NCBI GenBank assembly: GCA_958414155.1
Contig: CATYWI010000033.1
Location: 1-8,371 of the forward strand
DNA from: an uncultured Anaerotruncus sp.
GTDB taxonomy: Bacteria > Bacillota_A > Clostridia > Oscillospirales > CAG-272
Direction: 5' to 3'
Length of the DNA: 8,371 nucleotides
Under the pieces are notes generated by a model. That model ran no database searches, was not told where the DNA came from, and worked only from the letters and a program-made list of their open reading frames with translations. The translations under genes and the position numbers were made by a program. Positions 1 through 5,126 of this stretch are shown piece after piece (position 1 is the stretch's first letter; every line of letters begins with the position of its first letter).

Positions 1-1
1 T

Positions 2-85
2 ATAGTGGGTATGGAGGTAAATGTTTACCCCGGAGACATGGATATTATACTTCATACCTGTAATTTAAAAAAGGAGGACAGATAA
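2..85 (+). CDS. Possible C-terminal tail of an upstream gene (partial)
   Basis: The second frame is open from the left edge to a TAA at 83-85 and encodes 27 residues ending NLKKEDR. The stop lies one base before the ATG of the next gene, and that gene's AAGGAGG ribosome binding site sits inside the last codons. This is the usual arrangement of translationally coupled genes in an operon. The piece is too short to assign any function. Frame 1 is also open, to a TAA at 61-63, but its predicted peptide looks less protein-like. The region could equally be untranslated leader. I favour frame 2 only because of the tight coupling geometry. Confidence 0.35.
   Translation: MVGMEVNVYPGDMDIILHTCNLKKEDR
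71..77 (+). promoter_or_regulatory. Ribosome binding site AAGGAGG
   Basis: A full-consensus Shine-Dalgarno sequence lies 9 bases before the ATG at 87 and fixes that start codon. Confidence 0.85.
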
Positions 86-86
86 A

Positions 87-1184
87 ATGAAAAGAAGTAG
101 GATCCTTACAGTTGCCGTCGCGCTCATGCTGGCAGCAGTGATGCTCGCCATAACGGTCATGGCGACCGCGGCAGCTCCCGCGACCACTCAGACCGACGTT
201 CAGACCCTTGCTGCTTCGACTCCGGCAGCGCCGGATACCGGCACGGCGTCGGCTACGCTCTCACGTGCGGAAGCACGTAGGTTGCGCGAAGAGAAAAAGA
301 TGGCGGAGATGCAGGCAATGTGCTCAAAGGAAGAGATATGGGCAAGGCTTCGCGCGGCAGCGGCGCTGCGTGACGACGGCGGCATGATGAGCGAACGGCT
401 TGAAGCGTTCATCCGCGATCATAAATGCCGTCCCCGTTTTTGTACTCACGTGCCGGATATCGATTGGCTGCACGGTGTTGAGCGTGAGCGCACTAAGGTA
501 GAAAAGGATATGGATGAGCTTAATGCGGCGGTCAATGCCCGCCTCGCAGAGGATGAAGCGCGTCTTTTGTGCACTCACGAAAATCTTTACCTGTTCCGTG
601 ATACAGATACCGGTGTCGTTGACGGCTTCTGCCCCGACTGCGGCAGAATGCCGGAGGCTATTCCGACTGGTATAAAAATTGCCGAGACAAATGCCGCCAT
701 GCGCAGCGAGTGCAGCCACACATGGGGGAATTGGACATATGTTGATACCACTCAGCATGCAAGGATATGCTCGAAGTGCTCGCAGCTTGTATATGTCGCG
801 CATACGATAGTCGAGGCGGACTGCGTGACCTTTGAGCACTGCACCGTGTGTAACGGGAGAGATGCATCGTGGGAGATGCCGTACGGACACGAATTGGATG
901 TGAAATTTGACAATGATGGCTGGATCGCAAGCGACTATACCGTCTATAAGCACAAATACCGCTGTGTCAGGACGAACGACTATTTTGAGCCGATATGTGA
1001 CTATGTGGTATCAGTGTCCGATTGTGATATGAGCGTTAAATACTGGGATGCAGCCGAAAACGGTATGCATGAAGTATACTATGTGTGCCCCGCGTGCGAA
1101 ATGTTCAAAGTAGTTGACAGTGAGGAATGCACAGCCGGAGGTGGCAGACAGTGCAATATGTGTAAAAATCCCCATCCGTACTGA
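87..1184 (+). CDS. Secreted cysteine-rich protein with C-x-H / C-x-x-C repeats
   Basis: A 365-residue protein of unknown function. Residues 1-30 form a signal peptide: a basic MKRSR start, a long hydrophobic core and an Ala-rich end (TAAA), so the product should be exported. Residues 31-56 are an Ala/Thr/Pro-rich linker. Residues 57-112 and about 128-160 are charged and probably helical. The rest is Cys-rich, with 20 cysteines in the whole protein and five C-x-x-C pairs at 182/185, 228/231, 252/255, 334/337 and 356/359. Several pairs are preceded by a C-x-H element (CTH 162-164, CSH 209-211), giving a loose repeat of C-x-H, about 17-20 residues, then C-x-x-C. Such units resemble small zinc-ribbon-like knuckles seen in secreted Firmicutes proteins. 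Metal binding or disulfide formation is inference. The start is fixed by the AAGGAGG at 71. No enzyme motif was recognised. Confidence 0.85.
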   Translation: MKRSRILTVAVALMLAAVMLAITVMATAAAPATTQTDVQTLAASTPAAPDTGTASATLSRAEARRLREEKKMAEMQAMCSKEEIWARLRAAAALRDDGGMMSERLEAFIRDHKCRPRFCTHVPDIDWLHGVERERTKVEKDMDELNAAVNARLAEDEARLLCTHENLYLFRDTDTGVVDGFCPDCGRMPEAIPTGIKIAETNAAMRSECSHTWGNWTYVDTTQHARICSKCSQLVYVAHTIVEADCVTFEHCTVCNGRDASWEMPYGHELDVKFDNDGWIASDYTVYKHKYRCVRTNDYFEPICDYVVSVSDCDMSVKYWDAAENGMHEVYYVCPACEMFKVVDSEECTAGGGRQCNMCKNPHPY

Positions 1185-1368
1185 TGCCGATCGGCTTCCG
1201 CCTACGTTCCTAACGTCAGCTCCGGGGTGTGACCGTAGGGGGGTGCCAGATGACATTGGTTTTGGTGGCTGAACACCGCCGCTTTAAAACCGAAAAAACA
1301 AGGATACAGCGGGCAAAAATGACCAAGCCCGCATCAAAAATTCCGAGGGTCTGACCGGGATTTTTGAG
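1185..1368 (+). other. Structured, gene-free 3' region
   Basis: No convincing ORF is present. Several pairings can be drawn. GCCGATCGGC at 1186-1195 is a palindrome. CCTACG (1201-1206) plus GTCA (1215-1218) pair with TGAC-CGTAGG (1230-1239). GGTTTT-GGTG (1258-1267) pairs with CACC (1274-1277) and AAAACC (1286-1291). GCGGGC (1309-1314) pairs with GCCCGC (1327-1332). An A-rich stem, 1334-1345 against 1356-1367, comes just before the terminator. It may be a structured 3' UTR or a small RNA released from it. No internal promoter was found. Confidence 0.35.
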
Positions 1369-1409
1369 GTGCTGTTAAAAACTCAACGTTTTTAACAGCA
1401 CATTTTTTA
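1369..1409 (+). terminator. Intrinsic terminator after the Cys-rich gene
   Basis: A perfect 14-bp stem, GTGCTGTTAAAAAC (1369-1382) with its complement at 1388-1401, closes a 5-base loop TCAAC and is followed by ATTTTTT. The U-tract is on the plus strand only. The core of this hairpin recurs at 6872 and, in modified form, at 7034. Confidence 0.85.
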
Positions 1410-1481
1410 TCGGTCGGGGAGGCGTTCTGCCAGAAAAACGCAAAATAAATCGGTTGTCAAAGCGGGAAAACGCAAAAAACG

Positions 1482-1508
1482 TTAGCACTCGTTAGCGGCA
1501 AGTGCTAA
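1482..1508 (+). promoter_or_regulatory. CIRCE element (HrcA operator)
   Basis: TTAGCACTC (1482-1490), a 9-base spacer, and AAGTGCTAA (1500-1508) match the CIRCE consensus TTAGCACTC-N9-GAGTGCTAA with a single mismatch (A for G at 1500). In Gram-positive bacteria CIRCE is bound by the heat-shock repressor HrcA. It lies 152 bases before the hsp20 start codon, which fits HrcA control of that gene. Confidence 0.93.
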
Positions 1509-1510
1509 CG

Positions 1511-1539
1511 TTTACAAAATAAACATCAAATAATATATA
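1511..1539 (+). promoter_or_regulatory. Candidate sigma-A promoter for hsp20
   Basis: TTTACA (1511-1516), a 17-base spacer and TATATA (1534-1539) form a plausible promoter that starts 2 bases after the CIRCE element. HrcA bound there would block RNA polymerase. An exact TATAAT also occurs at 1559-1564 but has no recognisable -35 box at the right distance. The choice between them is uncertain. Confidence 0.45.
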
Positions 1540-1645
1540 AATGTTAATATGCGCGGAGTATAATATAGGTGTAGTCGAAAGGCAGCGACATACAGAGCTT
1601 CCCACAAGACAAAAAAAAATCAGTTAATATTAAACTTATATATTC

Positions 1646-1650
1646 GGAGG
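1646..1650 (+). promoter_or_regulatory. Ribosome binding site GGAGG
   Basis: GGAGG lies 10 bases before the ATG at 1661 and supports that start for hsp20. Confidence 0.75.
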
Positions 1651-1660
1651 TATTATTACC

Positions 1661-2098
1661 ATGTTTGAACTTACACCTTATTTCAGAAACAACCGCAAGG
1701 CAGCGCAGGTCTATGATCCGTTCCGTGAGATGGAGGATATGGAGCGCCGCTTCTTCGGAAATTCCGTCGGCTCCTTCCGTTCGGATATAAAGGATGAGGG
1801 CGATGCATATCTTATCGAGACCGATATGCCGGGCTTCCGTAAGGAGGATATACATGTTGATATCAAGGGCGATACGCTCACTATCTGTGCCGAAAGACAC
1901 AGTGATTACGAGAAGGACGATAAGAAGAAGTCCTATCTTCATGTCGAACGTTCCTACGGCTCATATGAGAGATCGTTTGACGTTTCCGGCATCAAGCTCG
2001 ATGCCATCAGCGTAAAGTATAACGACGGCGTGCTTGCCATCACGCTTCCCAAGGAAGAGGTAAAGCAGCCCGAGGCGCGCTCGATTGACGTTATGTAA
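1661..2098 (+). CDS. hsp20: Small heat-shock protein, Hsp20 / alpha-crystallin family
   Basis: A 145-residue cytoplasmic ATP-independent chaperone that should bind unfolding proteins and hold them for refolding. The N-terminal arm (1-38) contains the YDPFREMEDMERRFF pattern typical of the family. The alpha-crystallin domain spans about 40-133, with the conserved DMPGFRKEDI segment at 55-64 and the hallmark NDGVLAITLPK near its end (121-131, GVL at 123-125). The C-terminal tail carries an I-x-V motif (SIDVM, IDV at 142-144), which in this family docks into a neighbouring subunit during oligomer assembly. Length and domain order are normal and nothing is missing. The gene is monocistronic: it is preceded by CIRCE and a promoter and followed by two terminators. 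Heat-shock induction through HrcA is the likely regulation. Confidence 0.96.
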   Translation: MFELTPYFRNNRKAAQVYDPFREMEDMERRFFGNSVGSFRSDIKDEGDAYLIETDMPGFRKEDIHVDIKGDTLTICAERHSDYEKDDKKKSYLHVERSYGSYERSFDVSGIKLDAISVKYNDGVLAITLPKEEVKQPEARSIDVM

Positions 2099-2110
2099 CT
2101 AAATAGACCG

Positions 2111-2150
2111 ATCGGTGCTGTCACGCTTGGGCGCGACAGCACCGATGTTT
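2111..2150 (+). terminator. First terminator after hsp20
   Basis: ATCGGTGCTGTC (2111-2122) pairs perfectly with 2135-2146. After one A/C mismatch the stem continues with CGC/GCG around a TTGG loop. The hairpin is followed by GTTTT. The U-tract is short, so termination may be incomplete here. Confidence 0.7.
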
Positions 2151-2170
2151 TGAATTTGAAAATGGAAGAG

Positions 2171-2196
2171 ATCTCCGCCGACGCGGAGATTTTTTT
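2171..2196 (+). terminator. Second terminator after hsp20
   Basis: ATCTCCGC (2171-2178) and GCGGAGAT (2183-2190) form an 8-bp stem with a CGAC loop, directly followed by six T's. This is a classic intrinsic terminator that isolates hsp20 from the downstream RNA elements. Confidence 0.85.
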
Positions 2197-2206
2197 ATTA
2201 TACCTT

Positions 2207-2407
2207 ATGTTCAGATGTGACTAAGGAGGGAACGTAGATGCAAGTCTGCGCCGTATGATAAATGTTGTCCTGGCGTTAAGACGCGAAGCGGCTTAACTCG
2301 GCAGGGTAACCGAACGTTGAAATCTGCTCTATATTTTATTTTCCGCCTACTGTCGGGGGGGGATGAAGCCGTTAATCTGAATAAACTCCCCCGAGCCTAA
2401 AAAGTCC
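2207..2407 (+). ncRNA. Structured RNA element, copy 1 (candidate raiA-motif-like RNA)
   Basis: This is the first of two tandem copies of an RNA-like element. No protein ORF explains the conservation: the only start with a good Shine-Dalgarno (ATG 2238) gives six codons. Pairings seen include CGTAGA (2233-2238) with TCTGCG (2245-2250); GTTAAG (2275-2280) with CTTAAC (2292-2297), enclosing CGC-GAA-GCG; TCGG (2298-2301) with CCGA (2310-2313); and a 3' stem from 2353-2361 to 2386-2394. The 92 bases 2242-2333 are identical in copy 2, while the flanks differ. Size, genus-level context and the conserved core suggest the raiA-motif class of Firmicutes noncoding RNAs. That family call is from memory and not verified. 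It did not match the riboswitch consensuses I could recall. No clear promoter was found upstream of it. Confidence 0.5.
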
Positions 2408-2600
2408 ATGTTCAGGTGTAACTAAGGAGGGCGAGTAGATGTAAGTCTGCGCCGTATGATAAATGTTGTCCTGGCGTTAAGACGCGAAGCGGCTTAACTC
2501 GGCAGGGTAACCGAACGTTGAAATCTGCTCTATACTTTATTCCCTGCCTACTGTCGGGGTGTGAGGTTATAAATCTGAAGAAACTCCCTCCCGAGTCCCA
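2408..2600 (+). ncRNA. Structured RNA element, copy 2 (tandem duplicate)
   Basis: The second copy is displaced by 201 bases from copy 1. The core at 2443-2534 is identical to 2242-2333, with more divergence at both ends. The hairpin GTAGA (2435-2439)/TCTGC (2446-2450) is kept. The 3' stem is also kept although its bases changed: TCGGGG (2554-2559) pairs with TCCCGA (2589-2594), with one G-T pair. The spacing between copies shrinks by one base near the 3' end. In this copy the ATG after the conserved AAGGAGGG is followed at once by TAA, so no leader peptide can be made. The strong promoter at 2609 begins just after this copy, so the element is not in the leader of the downstream gene's main transcript. 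No T-rich terminator follows it. Confidence 0.5.
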
Positions 2601-2608
2601 AAAAACAC

Positions 2609-2637
2609 TTGACAGCGGGGGAGGGAGATGGTAGAAT
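2609..2637 (+). promoter_or_regulatory. Sigma-A promoter for the secreted SH3b protein
   Basis: An exact TTGACA (2609-2614), a 17-base spacer and TAGAAT (2632-2637) make a near-consensus promoter. Transcription should begin near 2644. A TATAAT at 2638-2643 would be too far from the -35 box. Confidence 0.85.
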
Positions 2638-2735
2638 TATAATGTCGTATTTTGTTGAAATGCATCCGAGACTGAGACAGCATGCCCTGCGATAACTACT
2701 ACCATCCGGACGTTACCGGGAAAGGCACCCCAAAC

Positions 2736-5000
2736 ATGAAACCGATTTCAAATAATAAAAATGCATTCCCGCACCGCGGACTGCGAAAAGTCATGGCTCT
2801 CGCGCTTGCTTTTGTAATGCTTGTATGCGGCGGTACATTGTCGGCGGTCAGAACGGCGGCAATAACAGCGTATAAAATGCCCGCACTTGACGCATCCGAT
2901 GCGGAATTCAAAAAGGCGATAGAGAACCTGCGCTCGCGGGCGCTGGCAAGCTGCGGGCGGAGATCGTTCAACGGATATTGCGCATGGTACGTCAACCTGC
3001 AACTTTATCTGCTGGGCATAAACGCTAAATATGTGACCGGCGACGGTAAGGATGAATTCAATAATTACCGCGGACTGAGATACTCAAGCGGCGGATATAA
3101 AATACACGCTTACCCGGAGGACGAGTATACGCTGAAAAGCTCGCTTGAAGCAATCATCAAAGCCGCAGGGGGAAAACCCGTGCGGAACGTGCTTACAGGC
3201 TTTTCAAAGGCGGGCGGCGACGGCGAAAAATACGGTCATACGTTTTTTATACACCTGATAAGAGACGGATATGTGTTCTTTTCGGATAGCTTCGGCGTTA
3301 AGGTCGGAGGAACATATTACCCGGAGGGCAAGGCAATAAAATGTACGGTGGACGAGCTGTTTAAGTTCTATGCACCCGATTCGTTTATTTTTGACGGCGT
3401 GATATGGTTCGAGGACGAAAACGAAACACCGGCAGAGCCGTCCGAACCGAAGACGGACGTAAAATCACCGTCCGTGTGCCGCGTGGTCGCCGACGGCGGA
3501 CTGCGCGTCCGCTCCGGCCCGGGTACCGGGTTCGCCAGACTTGCACTCATACCCGACGGGACCGAACTGTATGTGACCGGGATAAGCGCCGACGGACTGT
3601 GGGGACGCGTGTTTTATGACGGCAGCGACGGCTGGTCGTCGCTTGAATATATGGAGCCGGCAGCCGATCCGACACTTCCTGCCGTAGTGTATGACCATTA
3701 TGAGGGCGGCGCGCATATCGCAAGATACGGGTATTCGAGCCTTGCGGACGCCGTGACAAACGCCGCAAAGCAGGTGAACGAGCCGGGCAATACCGGCAGT
3801 GAGGTCAGATTGCTGCTCACACGTACACCCGGAGATGAAAAGATCACACTTACCGACGGTATATCGCTTGATTGCGCTGCACACGGACTCGGCGGAGCCG
3901 AGGTGATACTGGACGGCGGCGAACTGCGGTCGGGAAAAAAACTTCCCGCGTTTGAGAGCGACCCGTTTATAAACTCAGAGGCGTCGAACGAAAGGTTCGT
4001 TTATAGCTCGGCGTTTTCGATATTCATGCGCTCGGCGAGTCTTTCGATATCGGATAACGTGGCAATATGCTTCGGCGCAACGATAACGGATACCACCGGA
4101 CTTAAAAGCGGAGATATCACTGTGTCGCTCGTGTGGCGGATAGGCGACGAGTCGCACATAAGCCCGATGACGTATTCGGATGCCTCGGGAAGCCTTTATT
4201 TCAATACCGACGGCATTCCGCCCAAAAAGATGGCGGATACCGTGTATGCATATGTTCTTGCCACGGCGACCGATGATACCGGACGCGTTTTTGAACGCCG
4301 CTCGGAGGAGGTAAACTACTCGGTCACACGCTATGCCGCAAATATGTACGGCGGCGGCACGGGAGACTCCCGCCGTAAGCTGGATAAACTGCTGTCGGCG
4401 ATGATGTGCTACGGCGCGGCGGCGCAGAAGTATTTCGGCTATAATACCGCCTCACCCGCCGATTCGGTATTGCCGGAGGAGGGCAGAACGCCTCCCGTGT
4501 ATCCCGAGGATGAACTTTTCCGCCGCGCAGGGACCGCCCCCGTGGTGAATTACTCAAGCACCGCGCACATTACATCCGCAAGCCTTGAACTGCTCGACCG
4601 CGTTGGCATACGTATGCGCGCGACCGGACTGGAAGCGGGCGCAACATACCGCCTGCTCGTGTGGACACAGGCGGAGGTCGAGGCGCTCGGCGCATCCGGC
4701 GCTGCCGCCGATGAGCTTTTGCGTATAGAAAACCGACGTACTATGCTTGACCATGCCGACGGTGTGTTCGTGCTTGACGGTATATCGGCAAAAAAACTGG
4801 TTGATACATATTATTTCCGCCTTTGCGAGATAGCCGCAGACGGCACGTTGAGGTACGACCGCGTGATAACATACAGCGTTACGACCTACTGCGCCAATAA
4901 AGCCGCGGGCAGCGACGAAATTGCCGGACTTTGCCGTGCGCTGGCGGTTTATTCCGCCGCCGCAAGGGAATACTTCGGTTATACGGTCAATGCAGAGTGA
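2736..5000 (+). CDS. Large secreted protein: Cys/His peptidase-like region, SH3b, two C-terminal repeats
   Basis: I chose the start at 2736 (754 residues) because the signal peptide begins there (basic segment, then hydrophobic VMALALAFVMLV, ending about residue 37) and a weak AAAGG lies 10 bases upstream. An in-frame ATG at 2682 would add 18 residues but has almost no ribosome binding site. Residues about 70-225 have a Cys in NGYCAWYV (Cys82), a His in KYGHTFFIH (His168) and an Asp in FSDSF (Asp184). That order suits a CHAP- or NlpC-like papain-fold amidase, but the assignment is tentative. Residues about 246-304 form a bacterial SH3 domain (GLRVRSGPGTGF), a cell-wall-binding module. Residues 316-415 are unassigned. 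Two related repeats, about 434-570 and 614-750, share GI-x-x-KK, DT-x-Y, YSVT and an ending AAA-x-x-YFGY. The protein probably acts at the cell wall. It has its own promoter, and no clear terminator follows it. Confidence 0.85.
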   Translation: MKPISNNKNAFPHRGLRKVMALALAFVMLVCGGTLSAVRTAAITAYKMPALDASDAEFKKAIENLRSRALASCGRRSFNGYCAWYVNLQLYLLGINAKYVTGDGKDEFNNYRGLRYSSGGYKIHAYPEDEYTLKSSLEAIIKAAGGKPVRNVLTGFSKAGGDGEKYGHTFFIHLIRDGYVFFSDSFGVKVGGTYYPEGKAIKCTVDELFKFYAPDSFIFDGVIWFEDENETPAEPSEPKTDVKSPSVCRVVADGGLRVRSGPGTGFARLALIPDGTELYVTGISADGLWGRVFYDGSDGWSSLEYMEPAADPTLPAVVYDHYEGGAHIARYGYSSLADAVTNAAKQVNEPGNTGSEVRLLLTRTPGDEKITLTDGISLDCAAHGLGGAEVILDGGELRSGKKLPAFESDPFINSEASNERFVYSSAFSIFMRSASLSISDNVAICFGATITDTTGLKSGDITVSLVWRIGDESHISPMTYSDASGSLYFNTDGIPPKKMADTVYAYVLATATDDTGRVFERRSEEVNYSVTRYAANMYGGGTGDSRRKLDKLLSAMMCYGAAAQKYFGYNTASPADSVLPEEGRTPPVYPEDELFRRAGTAPVVNYSSTAHITSASLELLDRVGIRMRATGLEAGATYRLLVWTQAEVEALGASGAAADELLRIENRRTMLDHADGVFVLDGISAKKLVDTYYFRLCEIAADGTLRYDRVITYSVTTYCANKAAGSDEIAGLCRALAVYSAAAREYFGYTVNAE

Positions 5001-5034
5001 ATCATTGTGTTTACAGCTTGTTAGCAATATTTTA

Positions 5035-5063
5035 TTGACTAGTCCCAAAAAAACTGATAAAAT
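5035..5063 (+). promoter_or_regulatory. Sigma-A promoter for the acyl-CoA ligase
   Basis: TTGACT (5035-5040), a 17-base spacer and TAAAAT (5058-5063) form a good promoter. A TG one base before the -10 box (5055-5056) gives an extended -10. It leaves a leader of about 55 bases before the ATG at 5127. Confidence 0.8.
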
Positions 5064-5126
5064 AATCATAGTAATTTTTTACCGAGCGGATGCTATCCCT
5101 CGCTTAATGAAAGGTATTCCGGTGAT

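Noticed and set aside
324..953. A 209-codon open frame on the minus strand
   Set aside because: It lies wholly opposite the signal-peptide-bearing Cys-rich gene, which has a perfect ribosome binding site. The minus-strand product shows no recognisable domain.
1454..1459. TTGTCA as the -35 box of the hsp20 promoter
   Set aside because: No acceptable -10 box is found 16-18 bases downstream; that position falls on the A-rich run and the edge of CIRCE.
2207..2600. Tandem repeat as CRISPR array or transposon remnant
   Set aside because: There are only two copies of about 200 bases, with no short repeat-spacer pattern, no transposase and no terminal inverted repeats.
2207..2600. Tandem riboswitch controlling the downstream secreted protein
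   Set aside because: A strong promoter lies between copy 2 and the gene, and I could not match the core to riboswitch consensuses I remember (c-di-GMP, c-di-AMP, THF, glycine, cobalamin, Mn2+). It is not fully excluded if read-through transcripts matter.
2736..2850. Lipoprotein signal (Cys in LVCGG) for the large secreted protein
   Set aside because: The residue before the Cys is Val, not Gly, Ala or Ser, so it does not fit a lipobox; an ordinary signal peptide is more likely.
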